A stretch of DNA of 62,525 nt from CAZEQK01 sp964514395 (lineage in GTDB: Bacteria > Bacillota > Bacilli > Tepidibacillales > Tepidibacillaceae). Positions within the stretch are counted from its first letter, which is position 1; each line of letters opens with the position of its first letter. A program made the translations under genes and the position numbers. Location: contig CAZEQK010000018.1 of assembly GCA_964514395.1 (NCBI GenBank), forward strand, positions 1 through 62,525. The letters run 5' to 3'. Shown here piece by piece: positions 41,582-50,991 of the stretch. The notes under the pieces are model-generated. The model had not been told where the DNA came from. It saw only the letters and a list, made by a program, of their open reading frames with translations, and made no database searches.

Positions 41582-43321
41582 ATGGATAAAAAAGTCTTAC
41601 AAAGAAGGATTGCAGTTGCATCAGGGAGAGAAGAGGCCGATCTTGTTATTCGAAATGGTAAAATTATCGATGTATTTAATGCCGAAATCATGTATGGTGA
41701 TATAGCAATTGTTGATGGTTATATTGTTGGAATAGGGGAATACAAAGGGCGAAAGGTGATTGATGCAGAAGGGAAATATGTTAGTCCAGCATTTATGGAT
41801 GGACATGTTCATATTGAATCTTCAATGGTAACACCTGTTGAATTCGCTAAGATATCACTACAGCATGGTGTAACCTCTGTTGTAGCAGATCCCCATGAAA
41901 TTGCAAATGTATTAGGAACAAAAGGGATTCAATACATGATTGATGCTACAGCTCATGTTCCATTTGATTTTTATTTTATGCTGCCTTCATCGGTACCTGC
42001 GACCAATTTTGAGCATGCAGGTGCAATAATAGAGGTGAAGGATTTAAAGCCTTTTTTCGAATACCCAAGAGTATTAGGGCTAGGAGAAGTGATGAATTTT
42101 GAAGCCGTGTTCAATGGTGAGGATGCCATGATAGAGAAATTAGCAGAAACAAAAAAACATGGAGGTAAGATTGATGGACATGGTGCTGGACTTAACAAAA
42201 AAGAATTAAATATATACTTGTCGGTAGGGATAAAAACAGATCATGAAAGTACGTCAAGAAAAGAAGCAAGAGAAAGACTGCAAAGAGGTATGTATTTAAT
42301 GATTAGAGAAGGAACAGTTGCGAAGGATTTGAAGAATTTAATTGATGTTGTGAATATCAGTAACTCAAGACGATGCTTATTCGTAACAGATGATAAACAT
42401 ATAGATGATTTAGTGAAGGAAGGAAGTATTGATCACAATATTCGCTTAGCCATCTCCAGTGGAGTAGCCCCTATTACTGCAATTCAAATGGCTACAATCA
42501 ATGCAGCAGAATGCTTTCAATTAGACCATAAAGGAGCAATAGCTCCAGGCTATCAAGCAGATTTATTATTATTAGATGATATAGACAACCTCCGAATATC
42601 CTGCGTTATGAAGGATGGTAAGCTCGTTGTTGAAAATGGGAAGTTAACTGCTTTTGAACATGAACACCAAACGATAAAGGAAACGGAGCTAGTGGAAACT
42701 ATTCATATTGATGGGTTAGCAAAAACAGATTTTCAACTCAAGGTAACAAGCAAACTTGCTAACATCATTGGTATTATTCCTAATAGTCTAATTACAAAGC
42801 ATTTAGTTGAAGAAATAGATGTGGTGGATGGTTCGTTTATGCCCTCTACCTTACATGATCAATTAAAGCTGGCAGTAATAGAAAGACACAGGTCAACAAA
42901 GCACATAGGATTAGGAATAGTTAAGGGATTTAGGCTACAATCAGGTGCCATAGCTTCAACTATTGCTCACGATTCACATAATATTGTCATAGTAGGTACT
43001 AACGATGAGGATATGTTTATAGCAGCACAGAAACTTAAAGAAATACAAGGTGGATTAGTAGTAATAAATCATGGAGAGGTCATCGCATCATTGTCCCTAC
43101 CAATAGCAGGCTTATTATCAAAAAAAACATACCAAAATGTAAATATAGAATTAGCGAAACTAAAGGAATCACTAGTACAATTAGGGGCTGGTACTGCTTT
43201 TAACCCATTTTTAACATTATCATTTTTATCACTGCCTGTCATACCTGAGTTAAAGTTAACAGATCAAGGGCTTTTTCATGTATCACAGTTTCGGAAAATT
43301 GCAATAGAATATGTAAAATAA
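41582..43321 (+). CDS. ade: Adenine deaminase
   Basis: 579 aa amidohydrolase. Metal ligands are in DGHVHIESSMV and ADPHEIANVLG; the middle carries KIDGHGAG and TDHEST, and the C-terminal part has HDSHNIVIVGTN, all typical of bacterial Ade (AdeC). It converts adenine to hypoxanthine in purine salvage. ATG 41582 lies behind AAAGAGGG. No purine riboswitch is recognisable in the 240 bases upstream. Confidence 0.92.
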   Translation: MDKKVLQRRIAVASGREEADLVIRNGKIIDVFNAEIMYGDIAIVDGYIVGIGEYKGRKVIDAEGKYVSPAFMDGHVHIESSMVTPVEFAKISLQHGVTSVVADPHEIANVLGTKGIQYMIDATAHVPFDFYFMLPSSVPATNFEHAGAIIEVKDLKPFFEYPRVLGLGEVMNFEAVFNGEDAMIEKLAETKKHGGKIDGHGAGLNKKELNIYLSVGIKTDHESTSRKEARERLQRGMYLMIREGTVAKDLKNLIDVVNISNSRRCLFVTDDKHIDDLVKEGSIDHNIRLAISSGVAPITAIQMATINAAECFQLDHKGAIAPGYQADLLLLDDIDNLRISCVMKDGKLVVENGKLTAFEHEHQTIKETELVETIHIDGLAKTDFQLKVTSKLANIIGIIPNSLITKHLVEEIDVVDGSFMPSTLHDQLKLAVIERHRSTKHIGLGIVKGFRLQSGAIASTIAHDSHNIVIVGTNDEDMFIAAQKLKEIQGGLVVINHGEVIASLSLPIAGLLSKKTYQNVNIELAKLKESLVQLGAGTAFNPFLTLSFLSLPVIPELKLTDQGLFHVSQFRKIAIEYVK

Positions 43322-43392
43322 ATTTGCTTTTTTTTTTACGACATGATAATCTATTCATGTGCTAAAAAGAATAGAAGATCCTGAAACGATGT

Positions 43393-43471
43393 GGCCTCTT
43401 AGTAATAAATGGCAAAAAATGTTTAAGGTATTCAGCTTTTTAACAACAAAATTTACTTTTTTAAGGAGGCC
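43393..43471 (+). promoter_or_regulatory. Leader of the cold-shock gene with a sequestrable ribosome site
   Basis: GGCCTCTT (43393-43400) can pair with AAGGAGGCC (43463-43471), which contains the Shine-Dalgarno of the cold-shock gene; one base bulges. This could be a temperature-responsive mRNA switch. It is inferred from complementarity only. Confidence 0.4.
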
Positions 43472-43477
43472 AATATA

Positions 43478-43675
43478 ATGACAGGCACAGTTAAATGGTT
43501 TAATTCAGAAAAAGGCTTTGGTTTTATCGAGCGTGAAGGTGGAGATGACGTATTTGTTCATTTTTCCGCTATTCAAGGTGAAGGTTTCAAAACTTTAGAA
43601 GAAGGTCAAAAAGTTGAATTTGAAATCGTCGAAGGCAACCGTGGACCACAGGCTGCTAACGTAGTTCGTTTATAA
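43478..43675 (+). CDS. Cold-shock protein
   Basis: 65 aa CspA-type beta-barrel with RNP1 KGFGFI and RNP2 VFVHF, starting MTGTVKWFNSEKGFGFIE. It binds single-stranded RNA and acts as a chaperone at low temperature. AAGGAGG lies upstream. A DEAD-box helicase follows on the same strand after a terminator-like hairpin, a cold-adaptation pairing. Confidence 0.95.
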   Translation: MTGTVKWFNSEKGFGFIEREGGDDVFVHFSAIQGEGFKTLEEGQKVEFEIVEGNRGPQAANVVRL

Positions 43676-43702
43676 TATAGTTATTTATAAACATTTAAAC
43701 CA

Positions 43703-43740
43703 AAGGCATTATTCCACCTAAAGGAATAATGCCTTATTTA
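43703..43740 (+). terminator. Rho-independent terminator after the cold-shock gene
   Basis: AAGGCATTATTCC pairs perfectly with GGAATAATGCCTT, then ATTTA. The T-run is weak, so some read-through into the helicase is likely. Confidence 0.65.
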
Positions 43741-43788
43741 ATGGGCATATTAAGAATAAAAAAAAGATTTAAAGGAGATAAGAAAGAA

Positions 43789-45219
43789 TTGACGACTTTT
43801 AATGAATTAAGACTTAATAATGAAATATTACGAGCAATAAGTAATATGGGCTTTGAAGAAGCAACACCAATCCAAGCAAAGACTATTCCCTTAGTGCTAT
43901 CAGGAAAAGATATCATAGGGCAAGCCCAAACAGGGACTGGTAAAACAGCAGCATTCGGTATTCCTCTTTTAGAGGGAATCAACGTTGTATTAACAGAAAT
44001 ACAAGGAATTATTTTAACTCCTACCCGTGAATTAGCCGTTCAGGTAGCAGAGGAACTGAATAAGATAGCCCAATTCAGTCAATCACGTGCTTTACCTATT
44101 TATGGTGGTCAGGATATTAATCGACAAATACGAGCATTAAAGAAAAACCCTCGTATTATCGTAGCTACACCAGGACGTTTTTTAGATCATATGAGACGAA
44201 AAACTATCCGTCTAAACCATGTAAAAATGGTAGTCTTGGATGAAGCGGACGAGATGTTAAACATGGGATTTATTGAAGACGTAGAGATGATATTAAAGGA
44301 TATCCCTACAGAGAGACAAACACTACTTTTTTCTGCAACAATGCCTAAACCTATTCAGCATCTTGCTCAAAATTTCATGAACGATCCAGAATTAATTAAA
44401 GTACAGGCGAAGGAAATAACCCTCCCAAATATCGAACAACAATATTTTGAGGTGAATGAAAAACAGAAATTCGATATATTGTGCCGTTTATTAGATATCT
44501 ATACTCCAGATTTAGCCATCGTTTTTGGTCGAACGAAACGTAGAGTTGATGAATTAACAGAAGCATTAAATAAAAGAGGATATGAGGCAGAAGGAATTCA
44601 TGGTGATTTAACCCAAGCTAAAAGAAATAGTGTTTTAAATGCTTTTCGTGAGGCTACAATTGAGATATTAGTTGCTACAGATGTTGCTGCAAGAGGACTA
44701 GATATTAGTGGAGTGACACATGTATTCAATTTTGATATTCCTCAGGACCCAGAAAGCTATGTCCACCGAATTGGTAGAACAGGTAGAGCAGGGAAACATG
44801 GGTTAGCGATTACCTTTGTTACACCAAGGGAAATTGATCATTTGAAGAATATTGAAAGAATCACAAAAAGAAAAATGGAACGTAAGAAAGCTCCATCGCT
44901 TTCAGAAGCGATTGTTGGACAACAGCGTATAGCTGTAGATAAACTGTTAGAAATAGTAGAGGCTAATGAATATCAAACCTATAAATCAATGGCAGAGAAT
45001 TTATTAGAGGAGATTGATTCAGTTACCTTAGTTTCAGCAGCATTAAAAATGATTACAAAAGAGCCAAAAAAAATTCCAGTAAAGCTTAGTGAGGAACCAG
45101 CACAACGTGGGAAAAAGGAAAAAAGAAGAAACAATAATCGAAACAATAATCAAAGACCAAGAGGAAATAAAACAAATACGAACAGTAAATATAGAAAAAG
45201 AGCAAAGGCTAGTAAATAA
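43789..45219 (+). CDS. DEAD-box RNA helicase, CshA-like
   Basis: 476 aa. All core motifs are present: Q-motif GFEEATPIQ, motif I AQTGTGKTAAF, PTRELAVQ, DEAD, SAT, ATDVAARGLDISGVTHVFNFD and HRIGRTGR. The C-terminal tail is very basic and asparagine-rich (RRNNNRNNNQRPRGNK), as in RNA-binding tails of CshA/DeaD. The start is placed at TTG (LTTFNELRL) behind AAAGGAGAT, because earlier codons overlap the terminator hairpin. It probably acts in ribosome biogenesis and mRNA decay in the cold. Confidence 0.9.
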   Translation: MTTFNELRLNNEILRAISNMGFEEATPIQAKTIPLVLSGKDIIGQAQTGTGKTAAFGIPLLEGINVVLTEIQGIILTPTRELAVQVAEELNKIAQFSQSRALPIYGGQDINRQIRALKKNPRIIVATPGRFLDHMRRKTIRLNHVKMVVLDEADEMLNMGFIEDVEMILKDIPTERQTLLFSATMPKPIQHLAQNFMNDPELIKVQAKEITLPNIEQQYFEVNEKQKFDILCRLLDIYTPDLAIVFGRTKRRVDELTEALNKRGYEAEGIHGDLTQAKRNSVLNAFREATIEILVATDVAARGLDISGVTHVFNFDIPQDPESYVHRIGRTGRAGKHGLAITFVTPREIDHLKNIERITKRKMERKKAPSLSEAIVGQQRIAVDKLLEIVEANEYQTYKSMAENLLEEIDSVTLVSAALKMITKEPKKIPVKLSEEPAQRGKKEKRRNNNRNNNQRPRGNKTNTNSKYRKRAKASK

Positions 45220-45329
45220 AGAAATATTTTAGTATCATATCTGTTAAAGGAGATTATGCAGGTATTAAATACATTAAATACCTTATAAAGCTGTATCCAT
45301 CAAATAATTATCATGGATAGCCCTAAATA

Positions 45330-45370
45330 AAATGCCTTAGTCAATGTGTTATTGGATTAAGGTATTTTTT
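45330..45370 (+). terminator. Rho-independent terminator
   Basis: AAATGCCTTA pairs with TAAGGTATTT (one mismatch), followed by TTT. It lies between the helicase and ybaK. Confidence 0.6.
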
Positions 45371-45434
45371 GATATTGTGATATGGATAATGAATAAAGAT
45401 AGGTTTTAAAGCTGAATAAAGGTGGGGGATAAAG

Positions 45435-45917
45435 GTGACAAAATTAAAAACCAACGCAATGAGAATACTTGATGCAAACAAGGTTTCTTATGAGGTGATG
45501 ACCTATGATAGTGAAGATGGTAAAATTGATGGTATTTCTGTAGCTGAGAAAATTGGTCAAGCTACAAAGCATGTTTATAAAACCTTGGTTGCTCAAAGTA
45601 GTAACCGTAATATTTATGTTTTTATTGTTCCTGTGGAGGCAGAGCTAGATTTAAAGAAAGCAGCAAAAGCTATGGGAGAGAAAAAGGTGGACCTTGTACC
45701 AGTAAAGGATATTCAAAAATTGACAGGCTATATTCGAGGTGGTTGTTCACCGATAGGGATGAAAAAACAATATCCAACCATTCTAGATTACAGTGCAACT
45801 CTATTAGAATACATCATCGTCAGTGGTGGCAAAATAGGTGTGCAATTGAAGTTGAGTGTAGAAGCATTACAGCAAACGGTAGGTGTTAAAGTAGAAGAGA
45901 TAAAAAAGAATCATTAG
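45435..45917 (+). CDS. ybaK: Cys-tRNA(Pro)/Cys-tRNA(Cys) deacylase, YbaK/EbsC type
   Basis: 160 aa. The pattern TNAMRILDANKVSYEVMTY, KHVYKTLVAQ (catalytic lysine region), GYIRGGCSPIGMKKQYPTILD and SGGKIGVQLKLS matches YbaK. The enzyme hydrolyses mischarged Cys-tRNA(Pro). The start is GTG behind GGTGGGGG. It is a single-gene unit. Confidence 0.92.
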   Translation: MTKLKTNAMRILDANKVSYEVMTYDSEDGKIDGISVAEKIGQATKHVYKTLVAQSSNRNIYVFIVPVEAELDLKKAAKAMGEKKVDLVPVKDIQKLTGYIRGGCSPIGMKKQYPTILDYSATLLEYIIVSGGKIGVQLKLSVEALQQTVGVKVEEIKKNH

Positions 45918-46000
45918 ATGGTATAGCTCAAAATACTTATTATTTATCTGTGTGATTAATTGGGTAGAAATGTTTTAGTACTGGTGATATGACGTATTTA

Positions 46001-46047
46001 TTGAAATAATATGAATGCTATTATATAATTCACTTAAACGATTAAGT
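46001..46047 (+). promoter_or_regulatory. Promoter and LacI-type operator of the regulator gene
   Basis: TTGAAA, a 17-bp spacer and TATAAT (46024-46029), followed by ACTTAAACGATTAAGT (46032-46047), a near-palindrome with the central CG typical of LacI-family sites. A perfect version lies after the gene. Confidence 0.8.
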
Positions 46048-46067
46048 TAATTTTTGAGGTGATTAAG

Positions 46068-46988
46068 ATGAAGAAAAAAGTAACCTTAAAGGAAATTGCA
46101 AAAGAGGCTGACGTTTCTGTTGCAACGGTCAGCTATGTATTAAACAAAGTGGCAAATCAAACGATTTCCAAGGATACGAGAAAGAGAGTGTTTGAGGCTA
46201 CACAAAAGTTAGAATATATTCAAAATCTAACCGCAAAATCCTTAGTAAAGGGTGAAACGAAGCTAATTGGAATTCTATTTACCACAAAAGATTCAGATAT
46301 AGTTTCTAAATACTTATCATACAGCGGTTTCACTCAAAGGCTAGAGCAGATGTTATTTCAAAAAGGCTATCATGTTTTAATTTCTCATGTTGATTTGGAG
46401 AATCCCCAATTTGATATTATTTTTGAAAGAAAGCTAGATGGAGTTTTTTTAATTGATGCAAATGAAGCAACCTTTTACAGTATCTCTGAAAAATTTCATT
46501 ATGGTGCCCCACTAATTGTAGTGGATAGCTTTATTGATGATAGTCTATTTCATAAAGTGCTGATCGATATAGAAAAAGTCATATTAAACATTAAGAAAAT
46601 GGGTGAAAAGGAGTTTATTATTTTACACGAGCCATTTCATAATGAAAAAATGTCAGTAAAAATAAAAAATCTTGCTTCTATTCCTGAAGAAAATATTTGT
46701 AGACCCCATACAGAAGAGGAAATGAGAGTTTTTTTGTCCCAGCATAAAAATAAAACCATTGTCGTATTTAATGAATTTTTAGCATTATTAGCTTCCAAAT
46801 ACACTGATCCTTCTAATATAGTAGTCATTGTCACTCAAGGAAATTCTAATTTTGCTCCACTGGCATCAAGAAGAATAGAATTAGAAGCTTCAAAAGCGGA
46901 GATTTCCTATCGAATCATGATGAATCTATTAGCTGATCCTTTTGTAGAAGGGGAAAAATATCATTATATCGGTGTAAATCAAATATAA
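46068..46988 (+). CDS. LacI-family transcriptional regulator
   Basis: 306 aa. The N-terminal HTH and hinge are VTLKEIAKEADVSVATVSYVLNK and the following 35 residues. The rest is a periplasmic-binding-protein fold, shorter than the usual 330 aa and poorly conserved in the effector pocket. GAGG lies 8 bases before ATG 46068. A LacI-type operator in its own promoter and another before the MFS gene indicate repression of itself and that transporter. The effector is unknown. Confidence 0.88.
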   Translation: MKKKVTLKEIAKEADVSVATVSYVLNKVANQTISKDTRKRVFEATQKLEYIQNLTAKSLVKGETKLIGILFTTKDSDIVSKYLSYSGFTQRLEQMLFQKGYHVLISHVDLENPQFDIIFERKLDGVFLIDANEATFYSISEKFHYGAPLIVVDSFIDDSLFHKVLIDIEKVILNIKKMGEKEFIILHEPFHNEKMSVKIKNLASIPEENICRPHTEEEMRVFLSQHKNKTIVVFNEFLALLASKYTDPSNIVVIVTQGNSNFAPLASRRIELEASKAEISYRIMMNLLADPFVEGEKYHYIGVNQI

Positions 46989-47001
46989 TTTTTTTTAAAA
47001 T

Positions 47002-47023
47002 TTTACTTAAACGTTTAAGTAAA
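47002..47023 (+). promoter_or_regulatory. Second LacI-type operator, upstream of the MFS gene
   Basis: The core ACTTAAACGTTTAAGT is a perfect palindrome, extended by three bases on each side to 22 bp. It matches the operator in front of the lacI-like gene in 15 of 16 core positions. Confidence 0.85.
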
Positions 47024-47088
47024 TGCATCACAATAATATGTGATGAAGGAAATGATCAAGTAGAGCACTAAACGAGGAGAGATTCTTT

Positions 47089-48324
47089 ATGTTTAATAGA
47101 AAAATAAACACAGATCTTATATGGAATAATAAACAGTTTCTATTTGTACTAGCTGGCTACACCTTATCTATCATTGGTGATAATTTTACTACAATAGCAT
47201 TAAATTACTGGATTTTAACCATCACAGGTAGTGCTAAGCTAGTGTCTGGTATCCTTATCATTTATATTGTAATGAATCTATTTTTAGGTTCCTTTGCCGG
47301 GACATTAGCTGATCGGTTTGAACGCCGAAAGCTAATGCTATTTACAGATTTGATTAGAGCCATATTAACCATCAGTTTAGCTATGACTGTATCTCTAGGA
47401 TTACCGATATTTATTGTCTACCTCATTGTAGTTTTACTGGCATTCTTCAGTATTTTTAACGGACCAGCCTTACAAGCCTCCATCGTTGACATTGTGGGAA
47501 AGAATAGTGTGAATGATGCAATTGGTATGATGACGTTAATGGATAATATAGGTAGGATTGTTGGTTTTGGTCTCGGGGGTGTGTTGGTTGCTATCTTAGG
47601 AAGTGGAAAGGCAATCGCATTAGATGCATGTTCATTTTTAATTTCAGCCGTATTTATCATCATGGCCAGAAAATTCCCAGTTCATCTTACTGAAAAAGAC
47701 TCCCATAGCTTTTATTCTGATTGGAGGAAAGGCTTTCAATATATATGGCAAAAACCATTTACTAAATTTATCATATTGATACTGCCATTTTTATTTATGT
47801 TTTTTACCTCCTCTCTTATGTTAATTCAGGTTATATCTGTAAAGGATTGGCACGCTAATTCCTTTGAATTTGGGCTGATAGAGGCAGCCATTCCAATAGG
47901 TTATTTTTTAGGTGCATTCTTTTTATTATTCTTTAAATCTATTATTCAAAAATATAGATGGAAGCTTACCATGTATAGCGTGATGCTACTAGGACCACTA
48001 TATTTCATCATTTCCATGTTAGATCAAACGATGAAAGCAATCCCTTTCGTCATTATTATCGGTATTCTATTTTCTTTCTCAACGATGATTTTTAACATTC
48101 TATTAAGGGAACTGATTGAGTCAGAGGTGCAGGGTAGGATATTTGGAATTCTTGGTTCACTGACAAGCATTGCTCCACCATTTGCATTAACTATCATTTC
48201 TGTATTAGCTGATCGATATGGCTCAGCTTTTATGTTAAGCATAGATGGTGTTTTAATGCTGATTTTTGGTATATCTACTTTTATACGTATGATAGGAAAA
48301 GAACATACTCTAGACTTAAGGTAG
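47089..48324 (+). CDS. MFS efflux transporter, macrolide-efflux-like
   Basis: 411 aa with 12 hydrophobic segments. The start FLFVLAGYTLSIIGDNFTTIALNYWILTITGSA and the loop GTLADRFERRKLMLFTD resemble MefA/LmrP-type drug exporters. A LacI-family repressor and operator lie directly upstream, suggesting induction by a sugar or small molecule rather than constitutive expression. The substrate is unknown. Confidence 0.85.
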   Translation: MFNRKINTDLIWNNKQFLFVLAGYTLSIIGDNFTTIALNYWILTITGSAKLVSGILIIYIVMNLFLGSFAGTLADRFERRKLMLFTDLIRAILTISLAMTVSLGLPIFIVYLIVVLLAFFSIFNGPALQASIVDIVGKNSVNDAIGMMTLMDNIGRIVGFGLGGVLVAILGSGKAIALDACSFLISAVFIIMARKFPVHLTEKDSHSFYSDWRKGFQYIWQKPFTKFIILILPFLFMFFTSSLMLIQVISVKDWHANSFEFGLIEAAIPIGYFLGAFFLLFFKSIIQKYRWKLTMYSVMLLGPLYFIISMLDQTMKAIPFVIIIGILFSFSTMIFNILLRELIESEVQGRIFGILGSLTSIAPPFALTIISVLADRYGSAFMLSIDGVLMLIFGISTFIRMIGKEHTLDLR

Positions 48325-48627
48325 GCTACATATATTAAATGAAAATGGGTAATATGTAATATATGGTAAGCAACTGCTATATAGATAAAGTGGTAGATTG
48401 ATTAAATGGTACTTTTTGAAATAAAAATAAAAAAAAATATGAATTTTGTTCTCCACATGTAAACATTGGAACAAAAATATGATAAAGTATTATTATAAAT
48501 TTAGGATTTGTGTAGATATAACAAAACAAAATGTACGCCATCAGTGGACATGTGTAAATCTTGAGCTTGACTAAAAGTGGTTACAAGATATACGATGCTA
48601 GAAAAATATAGGTTGGAGGGATGAAGA
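48325..48627 (+). other. 303-bp intergenic region upstream of kbl
   Basis: A possible promoter is TTGGAA (48466-48471), a 16-bp spacer and TATTAT (48488-48493). The words ACATGTAAA and ACATGTGTAAA occur on either side of it. No glycine, threonine or T-box type leader is recognised, and there is no open frame of note. Confidence 0.4.
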
Positions 48628-49818
48628 ATGTCGAGTAGGATATTAGAGTTGTTTTTAAAAGAAAATTTGGCAGATTTAAAAAGCAAAGGACTCTATAATG
48701 AAATAGACCCATTAGAAAGTGCCAATGGACCTTTAATTAAAATTGCAGGAAAAGAGCTTATAAACTTATCTTCTAACAACTATCTTGGTTTAGCAACTGA
48801 TGAGAGGTTAAAAGAGGCTGCTATCGCAGCAACAAAGGAGTTTGGAGCAGGGGCTGGGGCGGTTAGAACAATAAATGGGACACTAGTATTACATGCAAAG
48901 CTAGAGGAAAAACTTGCAGAATTTAAACATACTGAGGCAGCTATTGCATTTCAATCAGGCTTTAATTGTAATATGGGTGCTATTTCTGCTGTTATGGATA
49001 AAAATGACGCGATCCTATCTGATGAACTGAATCATGCCTCCATTATAGATGGTTGCAGATTATCAGGAGCAAAAATCATAAGATATAATCATTCGGATAT
49101 GGAAAACCTAAGAGCAAAAGCAAAGGAAGCAAAAGAATCTGGGTTATATCATAAGCTTATGGTTATTACAGATGGCGTATTTTCCATGGATGGAGATGTA
49201 GCTAAGCTACCTGAAATTATAAAAATTGCAGAAGAATATGATTTGATTACCTATGTCGATGATGCTCATGGTTCAGGGGTGCTTGGGAAAGGTGCAGGTA
49301 CCGTTAAACATTTTGGTCTTTCTGACAAGATAGACTTCCAAATAGGAACCTTGTCAAAAGCAATAGGTGTTGTGGGAGGATATGTTGCAGGTAAAAAAGA
49401 GCTAATCGATTGGTTAAAGGTTAGAAGTAGACCATTCCTGTTTTCCACTTCACTAACACCTGGGGATGTAGCAGCAAGTATAAAAGCTATTGATATTCTA
49501 CTAGAAAGCTCGGAGTTAAATGATAAATTATGGGAAAATGGGGATTATTTAAAGAAAGGGCTTAAGGAATTAGGCTTTAACATCGGGCAAAGCGAATCGC
49601 CAATTACACCATGTATCATAGGGGATGAAGTGAAAACACAGCAATTTAGCAGAAGGTTGTATGAAGAGGGCGTCTATGCGAAGTCTATCGTTTTCCCTAC
49701 CGTTCCAAAGGGGACAGGAAGAGTAAGGAACATGCCAACAGCGGCTCATACAAAGGAAATGCTAGATCAAGCATTATCGAAATATGAAAAAGTGGGTAAG
49801 GAATTAGGCGTAATATAA
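48628..49818 (+). CDS. kbl: Glycine C-acetyltransferase (2-amino-3-ketobutyrate CoA ligase)
   Basis: 396-aa PLP enzyme of the alpha-oxoamine synthase family. Visible features are NLSSNNYLGLATD, TINGTLVLHAKLEEKLA, YVDDAHGSGVLGKGAGT and the PLP lysine in TLSKAIGVVGGY. It cleaves 2-amino-3-oxobutyrate with CoA into glycine and acetyl-CoA. GGAGG precedes the ATG. The next gene, tdh, makes its substrate. Confidence 0.92.
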   Translation: MSSRILELFLKENLADLKSKGLYNEIDPLESANGPLIKIAGKELINLSSNNYLGLATDERLKEAAIAATKEFGAGAGAVRTINGTLVLHAKLEEKLAEFKHTEAAIAFQSGFNCNMGAISAVMDKNDAILSDELNHASIIDGCRLSGAKIIRYNHSDMENLRAKAKEAKESGLYHKLMVITDGVFSMDGDVAKLPEIIKIAEEYDLITYVDDAHGSGVLGKGAGTVKHFGLSDKIDFQIGTLSKAIGVVGGYVAGKKELIDWLKVRSRPFLFSTSLTPGDVAASIKAIDILLESSELNDKLWENGDYLKKGLKELGFNIGQSESPITPCIIGDEVKTQQFSRRLYEEGVYAKSIVFPTVPKGTGRVRNMPTAAHTKEMLDQALSKYEKVGKELGVI

Positions 49819-49864
49819 AAAATATTGTTTTCCATCGTTGAGTAACGAAGTGGGAGGAAGAGCC

Positions 49865-50821
49865 ATGAAAAAAATTCTTGTGACTGGTGCTTTAGGTCAA
49901 ATCGGATCTGAATTAGTAATGAAACTGAGAAAAATATATGGGAATGATAGCATTATTGCAACAGATATTAGGAAAACAGAAGGAGCAGTATACCAATCAG
50001 GTCCATTTGAAATTCTTGATGTCACAGATGCGAAGAAAATGTTTGAAATAGCGAAAAAATATCATACAGATACAATGATTCATTTAGCAGCCCTTTTATC
50101 AGCAACTGCAGAAGCAAAACCCCTATTAGCATGGAATTTAAATATGGGGGGATTAGTTAATGCCTTAGAAGTATCAAGAGAGCTTCATCATCAATTTTTC
50201 ACACCAAGCTCTATTGGTGCATTTGGTCCATCTACGCCAAAGGATGATACTCCCCAGGATACCATTCAGCGGCCAACAACCATGTATGGAGTAAATAAAG
50301 TTTCAGGAGAGCTACTTAGTGATTATTACTTTTATAAATTTGGAGTCGATACAAGAGGACTTCGTTTTCCAGGATTAATCTCCTATGTAACTCCCCCAGG
50401 TGGAGGAACGACGGATTATGCGGTTGAAATATATTATGATGCAATAAAAAAAGGGAAATATACCTCCTATATAGGCAAGGGTACCTACATGGATATGATG
50501 TATATGCCAGATGCAATAAATGCAATCATTACTTTGATGGAAGCTGATTCCTCAAAGCTAAAGCACCGAAATGCTTTTAACGTGACTGCGATGAGTGTCG
50601 AACCGGAGGATATTGCTTCAGAAATTCGAAAGCATATCCCGAACTTTGAACTCGAATATCATGTGGACCCAACAAGGCAGGCTATTGCAGAAAGCTGGCC
50701 TAACGCTATTAATGCTAAAGCTGCGAGGGATGAATGGGGCTTTAAGGCTGGCTATGACTTAAAAGCGATGACAACAGATATGTTAATAAAGCTACAAAAA
50801 AAGCAGTCTGAAGCAATATAA
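49865..50821 (+). CDS. tdh: L-threonine 3-dehydrogenase, short-chain (epimerase-like) type
   Basis: 318 aa. NAD-binding Rossmann start ILVTGALGQIGSELV, then HLAALLSATAE and catalytic YGVNKVSGELL (Y-x3-K). GLRFPGLISYVTPPGGGTTDYAVEIYY is characteristic of the short-chain Tdh group rather than the zinc-dependent one. It oxidises threonine to 2-amino-3-ketobutyrate, used by the adjacent Kbl. GGAGG marks ATG 49865; the longer frame lacks a site. kbl and tdh form a two-gene operon. Confidence 0.92.
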   Translation: MKKILVTGALGQIGSELVMKLRKIYGNDSIIATDIRKTEGAVYQSGPFEILDVTDAKKMFEIAKKYHTDTMIHLAALLSATAEAKPLLAWNLNMGGLVNALEVSRELHHQFFTPSSIGAFGPSTPKDDTPQDTIQRPTTMYGVNKVSGELLSDYYFYKFGVDTRGLRFPGLISYVTPPGGGTTDYAVEIYYDAIKKGKYTSYIGKGTYMDMMYMPDAINAIITLMEADSSKLKHRNAFNVTAMSVEPEDIASEIRKHIPNFELEYHVDPTRQAIAESWPNAINAKAARDEWGFKAGYDLKAMTTDMLIKLQKKQSEAI

Positions 50822-50837
50822 ATATTGACACATTTTT

Positions 50838-50867
50838 TGACAGAGAAATGACTCTGTCATTTTTTTT
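50838..50867 (+). terminator. Rho-independent terminator of kbl-tdh
   Basis: TGACAGAG pairs with CTCTGTCA, followed by eight T. Confidence 0.85.
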
Positions 50868-50991
50868 ATAAAAACACAGGTCTCCTATTTGGATATATAA
50901 GTAAAAAAAAGTCTATAAAGATGTTCATATCTTCGATTTTTAAGTATAATAAATAAAACAGAGGATGGTTGAAAAAGGAGGATCATAGTGA

